DNA from: Irpex lacteus
Lineage: Eukaryota; Basidiomycota; Agaricomycetes; Polyporales; Irpicaceae
Length of the DNA: 64,000 nucleotides
NCBI GenBank assembly: GCA_001986395.2
Contig: MQVO02000005.1
Coordinates: forward strand, 992,001 to 1,056,000
Direction: 5' to 3'
Shown here: piece by piece, positions 10,784 through 22,200 of the stretch
Layout: each line of letters begins with the position of its first letter
Numbering within the stretch: the stretch's first letter is position 1
Notes under the pieces: generated by a model
Database searches by the model: none
What the model saw: the letters and a program-made list of their open reading frames with translations, nothing else
What the model was told of the DNA's origin: nothing
Translations under genes and position numbers: made by a program

Positions 10784-12366
10784 CTACCGTCGTAGTCGAA
10801 GTCTGAATGCGTTCTTGGACGCCCGCGATTTCGAGTCGAGGTAGTCCTCGTAGAAGCCGACGATGAACTCCTCGGCCTTAAAACCGAAGCGATTATACAG
10901 GAGCTTAGCACGTCTTATCAGAATGGACTGGCATATGAGTAGAGAAGTGATAACCTCACCACTGCCGGGTTGTTGATTGAGACATGAAGGAGAATATCTT
11001 TGCGGGGACTTAGCGATATGAGGTGGTAGAGCATACATCTAGTGTTGTGTTTTAGATATTTCGAGGATATTTAACTGTGTACCAAACTTACGTAGCTATT
11101 TGGGCGTTTTCCCATCCTGGTTTGACGGCAAGATACGTGATGTAAGTCTCTTGTGGGGAACTGAGAAGAGCGACCCCGATGACCAGTTTCTTGTAGACGG
11201 CAACGACTGTACATTTCTCTGGCGAGTAATCCAACGAGTCACTTACTATTATGGAATTAGTAACGCGAGTATGGGGTTGAAGGAGACCCTACCGTCAATG
11301 CCCGCCCAGAATGCGCGAGCCAGCATATCATGTATTTGGGGCAGATGCCAGCGTTGTAGGGTTACATACTCGATAGGAGCCTTGGACTCGATAGGCTGCT
11401 CCCGCTCTGGACTGCAACAATTATTGTTGGAAAATTAGTCCAATAAGAAGACCATTTGACGTACTGCATCAGCCCATAGTGGTCCCTGATATCTTCCATT
11501 AGGTCCATCCACGGCGTGCTGTTCTCCCAGTCCACGGCCAGACAAGCCGAATTCTGTGTGGCCTGGGGGCCTTGCAAGCGGGAGAGGAACGAGTTGTCGT
11601 AAGGGGTGGTGTGTATTGAATATAGTGCATCAATAACCTCTAGGTTAACGTCTGCAGACTTAGGTACCGGCAGAGGAGTTATAGGCTTAGCAGATGCTGC
11701 GATAGGGTTTTGAGTGGCTCCGAGTAGCATAGACCGTAGGCTGTTCTGAGAGATACTGATATGAGTGTGCATCGGCAAGGAGTATACACGGGAGGGTTAC
11801 TTACTCGTTCACTGAGTAACTTCCTTCGTAGAATCGCCTGAGTAGAGGACTGCTGTTCAAGTGGCGGTAGCTGTTCAAGGATCATTTTCCTCTGCATCCT
11901 AGACATAGGTACAACCTGCCCGCCCTAATTACAGTCAAAGATTCAGTCAAACATCATTATATGAGTTTATCAGATACCCACAATATCGTCGTATCGAAGT
12001 CTCTCGACTTGGGCCATTGCAGCAGCATCAACAAGTTCGGGTAGGATGGAGGTGATGAACTCCTCGAAGCTATCGTCGTCGGAAGCATCATCCTCGGGAA
12101 TACCGGCTATAAGTTCTTTCATTGCAGAGTGGATAGTTTCTTCCAACTTCGTATCTCCTGGTGTGCCACAATCGGCTGCTGTCTTGAACTTGGTTGAACG
12201 AGCCACATTTGTTCTGGTGACTTTTCTGCGTTTACGGCGAGACTGTAAAGTGCATGATTTAGGAGATGATAGATAAAGAATTTCTCTCTAGCATTATCAC
12301 CTTTATATCTTCCGAATACTCGTCGCTACTCGACGCATATTCGTAATCTGGCTCATGCTCGGACAT
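10784..12366 (-). CDS. GNAT acetyltransferase of the KAT14/CSRP2BP type
   Basis: Eight exons in coding order: 12301-12366, 11982-12242, 11805-11915, 11465-11745, 11293-11411, 11092-11245, 10960-11038 and 10784-10903, giving 396 residues. The C-terminal 130 residues form a GNAT fold: APIEYVTLQRWHLPQIHDM, FWAGIDVSDSLDYSPE, VVAVYKKLVIGVALL, TYITYLAVKPGWENAQIATCM (the acetyl-CoA loop, with Q replacing the usual R/Q-x-x-G-x-G/A glycine), HVSINNPAVLLYNRFGFK, and a final FRLRLRR. This closely follows the layout I recall for CSRP2BP/KAT14, the ATAC-complex acetyltransferase. The N-terminus is acidic and then basic (SRRKRRK). I chose the ATG at 12366 because it leaves 372 bp to the divergent gene. The frame is open upstream to an ATG at 12696, so a longer N-terminus is possible. 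The gene converges on SIR2 with a 22-bp gap. Confidence 0.82.
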
Positions 12367-12738
12367 TTCTGCGAGAACCACTGCCGCCGGTAAACTTTGA
12401 GGGGATAATAAATGATTGAGGTCGCGGGATTCTGAATAAAATAAGTCAATCAAGCGGAGAAAGCTGTACAGAGGTAGATCACTTACGACTCGTCTTGTAG
12501 AACCAAGTCTCTGAGTTACTTGAGTAAGTTGACGTCTTGTCTGAAGTTCAAGGTCAGATGCGTTACGGAGCGCCCATGACGATGCATATTGCAGATCCGT
12601 TGACTTTTGATCCGCATCTTCCAAGATGTAAACGCCCTGTGCCGCAGACAGTGGCGTCGTGCGCCTTTGACCTTTCTTACCAACTTCGTCGTACATGTTT
12701 TCAACAACCACAATCCTACACTCAACAGAAAGCACAAT
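12367..12738. promoter_or_regulatory. Divergent promoter region between the KAT14-like and Smr genes
   Basis: This is 372 bp between the two chosen start codons, transcribed outward on both sides. An open frame on the minus strand (12301-12696) crosses most of it and may be an N-terminal extension of the KAT14-like gene. If that extension is real, the shared promoter shrinks to about 40 bp. Confidence 0.4.
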
Positions 12739-14741
12739 ATGCCCAGCGAAAGCACCACCAATCTTCAAGATACCCTGCAGGTACAACTGTCGCTCTCTAG
12801 CACAAAGAACCTGCCGAACTAAACCTCTCTTGCACGAAGGCGGAGTTCTCGCCGTCCCTCGATACCTCCCTCATCGCAGCCATCGTCGCAGACTACGTGA
12901 CCGATCCTGCAAGACCACCATCAGAAGACCAGATCAAGCATCTACGCAAGACGCTATCTGAGCTCGCAGCTCAGGCCGAATTTCATGTACACGACGAGTT
13001 CACAGATGACCTCGCCAACCTGAGGCTTGCAGATGCCACTGACGACAGCTGCGATGCCAGTGGAACCGACTTCTTCTTCTCGGAGTCTGCAGCGACGACG
13101 AATACTGCGATAACGTCTGAGTTCTCCAACGGAGCGCAGTCGCTCAGCTCGCCACTGCGCTTCTTGCAGACCGCCTTCCCACACCTCCCTACCTCGAGGC
13201 TGAAGAGCGCCCTAGGCGGGGCAGAGAACATGGATGAAATTGATATGGAGAGTATAGTGGAGAGCATCATGGCGTCAGAGTATGTGCGCGAGCTGGAAGA
13301 AAGAGGAGAAGAGGAGGGAGGCAAGACTGTCGAGCAGCCATGGGAGACTGTACAGCCGCGCCAAATCGCGAAGAAGCAGAAACGCAAGGCAGGGAAGACT
13401 ATCACCTTTGGAGACGTACGACAGAAGCAACTCGCGCGACCAGTCTCGACACCGAACTCACCACGCGTTGCTGCAACCGATGCCTGGACCCAACTATCCT
13501 CTGTGGCGTCTCATCTCGAAACCCTTATACCCTACACCACAGCTGCTCAGTTCCAATCCGTGTTCCACTCACCGCAGTATTCGGGCCCTGCCGAAGCCCT
13601 TCGCGCAGCTCTCACAGCCATAGCATCTCCCGCCCTTTCGTCCGCCGAGACATCACCAGAGGAAACCCAGATGCTGTTCGGTATGTTCGATATCCTCCAA
13701 GAGTCTGAGGAGTATCAAGCACTCCCGGACGTCGACCGCGAACAGATGATGTCGGATGCTCAGCTTGCCCTCCGTGCCACACAACAGCAGCCAGATGCAG
13801 CTCTGGACGTCGTGTGGCTTTTGCGCGAGGTGGACGGAGGACAGGTTGACTGGGGAATCTACCACTCACCTGCACCCTCTTCGCCCAATACATCCACAAA
13901 CGCACGGCCATCGAAATACACCTCCCAGTTACCTACGGGACCTCCTCTGGCTGCACCACCAAAGATAAAGACTCGCCTAGGGGCGCAGTCAGCTCCCAAC
14001 TCTCCTCTCGTACCCGCGTCGACGGCTTGGCAGACCGTCCCGATTGCCCCTCGCAAGACAGTGAATACACACGCCGACTTCATACCTGCGTATAATCTCA
14101 ATAACACTGGTACTAAGAATGGTAAAGGGAAGGCGAAGAATGGTGTTAAGAATGGCGCGAGCAGTCACACTACGCGCGCGGGAGAGTTGATGCAGAGACG
14201 AAAGGAGGCGTTGAGAGAGGCTAGTCGGGCGTGGCAGAGAGGGAATAGTTCTACGAGGGGCGGAGAGGTCGCATTCTATTTCGCTGAGAGGGTGAGTCAC
14301 TTGCTGCTGCCTACCCGCCCTACGGCTGTTGTTTACCTACACGTTCACTCTAGGCTCGCGAACTACAAGTGCAAGCTCAAGCCGAGAGGTTTGACGCTAC
14401 CTGGGATATGGTGCAATCCAGACGGTAAATACTACTCTTCTAATTCATCCAGGACCACCGCTAAACAAGTTATGAACAATCACAGAGAGGACAACGAGAA
14501 CGGCTCAACGATCGACCTCCACGGAGCTTCCGTCTCAGAGGCCATCCAGATAACAAGGACGATACTCATCGACACACCGGCTACACACGCGAAACCCCTA
14601 AAGATTATCACTGGGCGCGGATTGCATTCTACGAGTGGCGTTGGTGTGTTGGGTCCTGCTGTGAAGAATGCGCTCATCGAGGATGGGTGGAACGTGGACA
14701 AGTGGAGTGGTGGGCTTGTCGTGCGAGGCAGGCGACGATGA
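12739..14741 (+). CDS. CUE-DUF1771-Smr domain protein (Cue2/N4BP2-like)
   Basis: Four exons: 12739-12780, 12840-14291, 14354-14424 and 14486-14741, giving 606 residues. A CUE-like ubiquitin-binding helix bundle lies near residues 115-165 (PLRFLQTAFPHLPTSRLKSAL). A long low-complexity linker follows. A DUF1771 helix (AGELMQRRKEALREASRAW, FYFAERARELQVQAQAERF) leads into a C-terminal Smr domain with STIDLHGASVSEAI and IITGRGLHS, the two signature motifs. In yeast Cue2 and human N4BP2 this architecture belongs to ribosome-associated nucleases or nicking enzymes; Cue2 cleaves mRNA in no-go decay. The last intron was set at 61 bp (14425-14485, with a CTAAAC branch-like site). An acceptor at 14452 would also keep frame but implies a 28-bp intron. 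Confidence 0.87.
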
Positions 14742-15454
14742 GCTCGTTTACCTGGAGTTACTGCTGGTTTTGATTCCTTTAGTTGTAATCCGATTTCTTG
14801 GTCTATTATACCCTTGACACACGAACGATCTTTACGCCACTCTTGTCCCTCAGGCTGATACTTATTTCCCCCACTGTCTCTTTCACCATTTGACCCCGCC
14901 ACTATTTTCTTCTCATCCATTTTGTTGTATTTCTTGATAGTACCTGTAGCGTCTAGGTGACATGCGTGTATCGATTATCGTTCTCTTCCCATTCAGGCAG
15001 TTTTCCAGCCAACTCGAATGACGCGGTTTGAAGCAGTACTTAGCGGCTCCATAAGGTCTGCGTAGGTCGTTTAGCTGATAGAAGGTAGGCTACACGTCAG
15101 GGTTTGTGTCTCTAGCGTATTAATCATACATTGCTAGCCGTATCCAGAATTGAGTACTTACCATGAGCTGGCCCTCACTGGAAGGGAATCGGATTGCCCT
15201 ATTTGAGGCGCTTAACGTTTACTATACTTGCCTTTCTGGGAATAACCTTCTCTGTTCCTTCTCCGATTCCTACCGCAGTTATACTTCCGCTCATTACAGT
15301 AAGCAGCAATCCAAACCTCCAGCCCTTCTCTTCTGTACCACATCGTACAAGCGAAACCCCACTGTTGTTCTTGTACTCTTCCTAGCTTCTTCCCCGCCAA
15401 GCCTTCAGGATCACGGAGAGCTATAATAAATCCTTGTCATAGCAACAACACCTC
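14742..15454. other. Intergenic, 3' of the Smr gene up to the LINE insertion point
   Basis: About 710 bp. No gene model is supported; the short frames near 15160-15430 have no recognisable content. Before the LINE inserted this stretch was continuous with 37990-38105, the upstream region of the DUF2015-like gene. Confidence 0.5.
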
Positions 15455-15469
15455 AATTCACACGGTCAC
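15455..15469. repeat. Left target-site duplication of the LINE
   Basis: AATTCACACGGTCAC occurs here and again, perfectly, at 37975-37989 directly after the poly-A tract. A perfect 15-bp duplication with a poly-A 3' end is the hallmark of target-primed reverse transcription. The first two A's are ambiguous with the tail. Confidence 0.92.
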
Positions 15470-15528
15470 CCCCGAGACGAGCTCGCTCAGGAGAAGAAGC
15501 TCGTGGCCACCTCTACGCGGTCTCGGGG
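15470..15528 (+). other. Terminal hairpin at the LINE 5' end
   Basis: CCCCGAGAC at 15470-15478 pairs perfectly with GTCTCGGGG at 15520-15528, leaving a loop of about 41 nt. The left arm begins on the first base of the element. As RNA it would form a 5'-terminal stem-loop. Confidence 0.6.
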
Positions 15529-16061
15529 ACTAGTAACCACGAAAAGTGGCGAAGCTAACGGCCAAAGAAGACTACTACGGACAAGAAGTATCGAGCCTCA
15601 GGAAGAAGCTCATCAAAGAACCGCGAACAACTCGCGAAGATAGGAGCAGGGCGCTCCGGAAGACACTACGATACCGTGCAGGATGCTCAGGGCGAGCGCA
15701 CAGAAGAATCAGGACGAAAACGCACAGCGAAACCAGAAACGCGGTACACGTGTTACGACGACAAAGGCCCATAGGGCGACGCCCGCACTATGTAATTAAA
15801 CGCCTAGGAAAATACACAAAAAATGAAAATAGAGTTTGAGCGCCTCAGCCGCTGCCTAGCCGCCCTAAGCCACTCGGCAAGTACCGAGAACTGTATAGCT
15901 AGCGCTACACAAAGAACAGTAAGACACCAGACGCCAAACACAAAGACCAGACATGGCACCGAAACCAGAAACCCCAGCAAAAGGAACCCCCGACAGGCAG
16001 ACGAGATCGTCGGCCCAGATGAACACGAGTGAGATGCAGTGCACAACCTAATCACGTCTCA

Positions 16062-17737
16062 ATGACGACCCTGACGACTACTATAGACAACCCGATACCG
16101 AGCCCCAACATCGGGGCACGCACCCCTAAACGGGAAGCGAATGAAGGGCTAACGCCGGCCTATCGCAAAAGGAAGAGAGAAGGAAACGCCATCGGCGACG
16201 AGGAAACGATGGAACAGCCGGGCCAGGGAGGCACTATCGACGTCGGTGAGACAGTAACATAACACAATAAGAACACCTATAACAAACAACCTGGGCAGAG
16301 TTTAATAACGAGGACATGATGAAGGTGGACGACGAAGGCGGCCCCACGGGAATTACCGCACTGCCGACAGTGCCGGTGATAGAAGCCCCCGCGAACGCCA
16401 CGGCCAACCCCGCGATGCAGACGGAGACGATGAAGCCACTAGGCGGGCTGAGAGACTCCATCCACGCCCCCACCACCACGACAGCAACCCGCAATGGCCA
16501 AGCGCAGCCCTCAAGAGTATCCGAGGTGCTGCGGGTCATGAACTTCAAGAAGAACACGCCCGCCCAAGAGACGAGGGTAAGCAGAAGCGAGGACGAGATC
16601 GAGACAGCCGCGGAGCAAGTCGAGCGCCCACCCCCTCCCCGTCCCTACACGCTCATCATGGAGAAGGTCCCAATCCACTTCGACAGCATGGTGGGACCTG
16701 GCATAGGCATCGACGGCGACCAACTCGAGGAGTTCATGGAGTCGCCCGGGAGTATCTTCTTTACTGTATGGGCCTCGAAGGTGTACGACAAAGGAAGCAA
16801 GGCCCTACAGACCCACGCAGAGACGAGTATCCATGCAGCTACCGGAGAAGAAATATTACTAATGCCACCAAAACGCAGCGCCATCGGGAGAGCCAGAGAC
16901 GGCCCCATCGCGTATCTTGCGACCGGCGTCAGCGAGGAGGCCCGCAACACCCTCCTCGAACAAGGGTGCTACTCGATGCGTAGCCCCCAAGTCACCTTCT
17001 TCGCCCACGCGGCGAAGTGCGAATTCCCCCGATGGATCTGCGGCTTACACGGGTTCTGGGACTATCGCAATGTCGACGCGCTCCGCGAAGGCATCGCAAA
17101 ACAACTCACATCCGACGAGGCGTCGACGCAGAAGTTCCGGGAAATAATGAAGGTCATCATTAACAGCGACGAATCGAACCTCACGACGACGGATCTCGAC
17201 GACGCCATCGCAGCCACCGTCAGCACGCTCGAAGTCAAGGTACTAGCCGACTACACGCCCGACGAAATCGAAGACTTCAAGCTCAACATATATCTCTACT
17301 CCCCGACCACGAACCCCGCCCACTACATGCAATTCCGCCAGGCGGCGCGAGACATCAAATACTACGTGAAAGGTCGAGGAAGCGCGACGCAGTGGTACCC
17401 CCCGCCGTGCACGGGCTGTCACGGCGCGGACCACCCACGAGGACTGTGCCCTTTCACCACCATCCCCGGCTGGAACGGGAGTCTCCCAGAGGGCGCCATC
17501 AAGAACGAGGCCAACCGCCCAACGGGCCAGTACGGAGGCAAGAGACGACAGGGCGACTATGAAGAATACGACGACAGGTACACCGCGAGAGGAGGAAGAG
17601 GCTACCCCCGAGGAGGGAGAGATCAGCGGGACGACGACCGCTATAGGAGGATGAACGACGATAGAGAGCGCCGTAGAGACAGAGACGAAGCCTATGACAG
17701 GCAGGGAAGATGGCGAGGACGCTCACGCTACGACTAG
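16062..17737 (+). CDS. LINE ORF1 protein (gag-like, Cys-His zinc knuckle)
   Basis: The main open frame begins at ATG 16316 and runs to 17737 (473 residues). It contains a central domain with FPRWICGLHGFWDYRNV, a knuckle WYPPPCTGCHGADHPRGLCPF (C-x2-C-x3-H-x4-C, a variant of the CCHC type) and an Arg/Asp/Gly-rich C-terminal RNA-binding tail (RGGRGYPRGGRDQRDD). A second frame starting at ATG 16062 (MTTLTTTIDNPIPSPNIGAR) would join it in frame if 16246-16298 were spliced out as GTGAGA...GGGCAG. That gives 540 residues. Whether this is a true intron or two separate frames is unresolved. The protein would coat LINE RNA in the ribonucleoprotein particle. Confidence 0.8.
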
Positions 17738-18095
17738 CCAGCGCGATAGTACACTCGAACAACTAAAAGTAGACACGCCGCGTAAGCGATGCACCACTAC
17801 ATACCGCCTAAAGGCAAGAAAATATATTCAGACCTCGTACGCAATCGAGAACCCGAATGCCGGAAGTAGTGACCCGACATCGGGAAGTAAACAACTTCAC
17901 GAAACGACTGAAACCCGGTACCTGCAGAGTCGGCTCGCGAAGCAGCAGGAGATCTACCGAGCAGAGGTAAGCCGAAAGTGGGCGGTCTGAGAAATCGGCC
18001 TAACAAATAACGACCGCACCAACTCTCGAAGCCCAAATATAACGCTGAGATCGTGAAAGCGGAGAGAGAGGAATGGTACACCTTAACGCACCAAC

Positions 18096-18099
18096 GCGG
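18096..18099. repeat. Left target-site duplication of the gypsy element
   Basis: GCGG directly precedes the TG of the left LTR, and the same four bases directly follow the CA of the right LTR at 32355-32358. The base further out differs on each side, so the duplication is 4 bp. Confidence 0.8.
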
Positions 18100-19192
18100 T
18101 GTCGAGATCAGAAAATGAGATTGCTAAGTGCAGCGGCCTGGGATATGTAAGACGACTGAGACGCGGTAAGTGTTATGGTACCAGGCAGAGCAAATAGATA
18201 TGTGGTGTAGAGTTGGATGGGAAACGGAAGGGGGAATCGAAGTGGGTGTGACTAGCACTACGCCTAGCGATGAGTAGCTCTGGGACTGGTGAACACGAAG
18301 GTCGGAGTGATGTCTATGGTACGCAAGCCTAATCTCTTCTGCCGAGAGTCGATGGACCAGACGTTAGGTCGATCTATCCCGGTCGTTCGTGTTGGGGAGT
18401 GAAAGAACTTTAGACAGGAACTATAGACTATGAGAAGGTGGGTTTAGAGTTGAGAGTAGAGTGAGAGAGTAGAGGGAAGAAACAAACAATACCCTGGATC
18501 AGACTAATACGATACGATACTTGATACGATGAACGACTACGGCTGAATCCTCACGAGTACTTGATACTAGCAGCGTAATAGACAGCTCCCTTCGCAGCTC
18601 TGTGCGCCTGATGAGTGTCTACTTACGTGATAGCTATCAAGCAACCAAGGAGTTCTGAAAGGCTAACCCGCTCGTGGAGTTACACCTAAGCTATAGACGT
18701 AAACGTATGACTGAACGTTCCTACTAACTGACTCGGTGGGTACTAAATGCTTCCTCTGAAGTTGCTTGGATTCTGGGGCAGGAAGGACCCTCTATTTATA
18801 TGTACAGGAAGTCATGTATCTACTAGCATAGCCTCAGGGATCTGTATCTACAATGGCCGTGACAACGCTGTGCGTTGCCGATATGAAACACGTAACAAGG
18901 TGGGGATGACATAGGTTTGCTGTGCAATGTGTTCCGGAATGTTCTGCCGCATAGCCACAGTGCATAGCCTCACGTATGCTGACTCATTTGGTTGTCGTGG
19001 ATGCAGAATGACTCATAGGTAGCGCACAGCCACATCGTAGCCCGCGCATAGCTTCACATATCCATGCATAGCTTTGCACAGCCTCATCGTGACCTAGGTT
19101 ACTGGTGGGGTCTAGGAGTCCGGTATGGTCTGCTGAGTCTCAGTAGTGAGTTTGCACATGTAACCAACACATTACGAAGTAATGGCGTTACA
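18100..19192 (-). repeat. 3' LTR (left copy)
   Basis: 1093 bp, the same length and, as far as I compared by eye, the same sequence as 31262-32354. It starts TGTCGAGATC and ends GCGTTACA on the plus strand. A TATAAATA box on the minus strand lies at 18793-18800, mirroring the active 5' copy. The sequence just inside it (19193 onward) is not strongly polypurine, so the polypurine tract is unclear. Confidence 0.95.
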
Positions 19193-19222
19193 TCCGCGGG
19201 GCACTTGAAATTGCAACTGTCC

Positions 19223-22200
19223 TCAGTTGCTGTCAGAGTCAGAAGTGTTGGAGTGGTACAATTCTACATCCAATTCTTCTTCTGAATCTGAGGCTTCGTC
19301 CTGAATCATATCGTCTTCATCCTCAATGTCTTCTGCCAGTTGAGCTAAACGGGTATCATCTCTGGACAGGTAGGGCAGTAGACGTTGAGCAGCAACACCT
19401 TGCCTCATAACGGCTCCATCTAGTTCCTTCAAGACATAGGATCCGCCTCGAGTTCGACGAACAACTTCGTAAGGGCCTAAATACCGTGGTGAGTATTTCT
19501 TGTCTAGACTCTTGTCCTTAGCACTGTTACGCATGATCACTAAGGTTCCTGCTTCAAGATCATCTGTCCACAGAGTCCTTCGGTAGCGTAACTCAAACTG
19601 TTGCTTGGACTTGAAGCGATGTCTACGGAGGGTAGCAGCGGCGTCTTCTAAGTCTTTATCTCGTTTCTGGAACTGCTGGATGCGTAGCGCAAGTAGGTCT
19701 TCAGAACTCATATTGGAATGAAATCCTGTAACCATAAGAGAAGCTTCAGTCAGATCAATAGGCAGAACTGGTGATGTTCCGTGTAGTAGATAGAAGGGTG
19801 AATAACCTGTTTGGCGTCGTGTAGTACACTTGTCAGCAAAGAAGGCCATGTGAACTTTGTCTGGCCAGTCTGCAGTTCTTCCTTTGCATGCTTTAAGGAT
19901 GCTTTGGCGAATTGTGAAGTGTCCTCGTTCAACTACTCCATTGGCTCTTGAGTTGTATGGAGAAATTGTAATGCGGGGTAGGCCGTATCTGTCCATGAGC
20001 TCAGTAAATGCTCCTTGAACTTCGGATCCGTTGTCTGTTGTGACTTGTCCAACGGCTCCATATCGGCAGAGGATTTCTTCAAAGAAGAACTTGGCTAAGG
20101 TCGTGGCTTTCAAGTTACGTAACGCGCGCCCTTCTGCAGCTCCTGTTAAGTCGTCACGTGCGGCAACAATATACTCAAACTTGTTAACCTTGGGCATATA
20201 CATCACATCGACGTGAATCTTGGCAAAGACAGTGGTGGGGGTTGATACCATCAATGGAAGCTGACTTCTACGAGTAGTCCATAGTTGGCACTCATGACAC
20301 GATTTGATATGCTGCTTGATGTCGTCAAACATAGTAGGCCAGTAGAACCTTTCTTTGCAGGTTTGCATGACAGCGTATTGTCCGCGATGTCCTAGTTCCT
20401 CATGCAGTTGTTCCAAAATTTCTTGCCTTTTGTTTGCCCGCAGGATAACCTTAGTTGGCAGCTTTTGGCCTTGGCGTCTGAACATTGCTCCGTCTTTTAC
20501 GAAGAAACGCTGGGCTTTCCTCATGAACTGGCGCTTTGTTTGCTCAGTATCATGTGCGGGTGGCAATTGAAGAGTAGTAAGGAACTTGAAAATATCTGCA
20601 AGCACCTGGTCTTTGGGTGACAATAAGACATATGAACTTTGGCGGAAAGAATGGTCATAACCATCATGCGAGTACTGGGTGTGACTTTGGGTATAGAGCG
20701 CAATATCATCGAGCCATGCATCATCTTCGCTTTCGACTTCTTCGTCATCTGCTAGTTCTCTGCGTGACAAGGCATCAGGTCCTTTGTGACGTTCCGCAGG
20801 TACGTGGATGAGCTCAAAATCGAACAGAAGGATTCCTTGAATCCAACGGTTGATAGTAGCATTGGGCTGCAGGTCAGGCTCATTGAGCATTCCCTTAATA
20901 TACTTGGCATCTACTTCAACCTGAAGAGACTGAACTCCTATGAGGTAGAGTCTGTATGCGCGGAGTGCTCGGTATAAACCATATAGTTCGAGTTTAGGCT
21001 GGGAGTAACGTGATTCACGCTCGTTCATGGGGATAGAACCGTAGCGTGCTGGCCTCTTCTTCTTCTCGTTGTCGTACTGAGAGAGAATAAAGCCTACAGC
21101 CATAAAACTGGAGTCGACTGATAGAACTACAGGTAGAGCAGATGTGTAATCAATGGGACGTAAAGCAGGCGGTGACGTAATAGCAGCTTTGAGTGCATCA
21201 AAAGCTTGTTGTCTGCGATCATCCCATTCAAATTCAACATCATGGCGTACAAGCTCTGTGAGGGGTCGTGCTAGCTGAGAGTAGTCCTTAATCCAGATTC
21301 GGACGGTTCCGCATAAGCCTAGGAAAACTCGTACATCCTTTACTGTTTTAAGTGTGGGCCACTTGAGAATCTTCTCTATTTTCTGCTCATCAGGTAAGCG
21401 TCCTGCTGGGGTACATTTCTGTCCAACAATCAGAACCTCTGGCTGACAAAGCTGAATTTTTCCTGGTGAGAAAGTTCCTCCGGCATGTCCTACTCTATGA
21501 AGAATACGATGAACATCATTGGCATGTTCCCAAATGAACCGACGTATGCCTGGGTTCTGGGGAATAACTTCGGGATTACCGTTGACGTCAGGGTAGGTTG
21601 AGGACGGACCTTTGATAGGCAAGTCATCAATGAATATGTCTGCGATGTGCGGGATCTCATCTTGGAGGATAAACGTCATACATGCCTGGAACTCAGCTGG
21701 TGAATTTGTGAAACCGGTTGGTAGTGATGTGATGCGTAACAATCCTAACGGTGTCAGGAAGGCGGTCATATCACGACTTTCGGGGTGAACTTTGCGAGCA
21801 TCAAAGCCCCAGTATAGGTCAAACACTGAGTAACATTGACGGCCAGCAAAAGGTTCCACAAAATTGTCTAAGTTTGGCGGTAAACCTGCGTCTCGGATAG
21901 TGACTTTGTTGAGGGGTTGCAAGTCATGGACTAGACGTAACTTCCCACTCTTCTTGAGAACACAGAACCAACGTGAGCGGTATGATGACTGGCTTGGTTC
22001 GTAAACGCCTGCAGCTATCTTCTCCTTCAGTAGTTCAACAACCTTGTCTTTGATTCCTGGTGGTATCGGAATGTTGGTGAAGGCCCAAGGTACGTGAGGT
22101 ACTACTGGAATGATGTACGGAGAGAAGTAGTCTTCACGGAATGATCCGCGTTGGCTGTCTTCAAATACAAAGCTGTACTGATTCAGTTTCAGAATATGAA

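Noticed and set aside
11412..11464. Read-through of YWTNFPTIIVAVQ as part of the KAT14-like protein
   Set aside because: It sounds protein-like, but the frame ends without reaching the GNAT domain. Removing 53 bp with a GTACGT donor and CAG acceptor restores the family sequence.
12367..12696. N-terminal extension of the KAT14-like gene to an ATG at 12696
   Set aside because: The frame is open, but the residues are not family-like and it would leave only about 40 bp to the divergent gene. It is kept as an alternative only.
19193..19222. Polypurine tract of the gypsy element
   Set aside because: The bases just inside the 3' LTR, read on the minus strand, are mixed and not clearly purine-rich, so no site was called.
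19064..19285. A repeated 40-residue frame in both LTRs (HSFAQPHRDLGYWWGL)
   Set aside because: It is present twice simply because the LTR is duplicated; it has no ATG-led gene structure.
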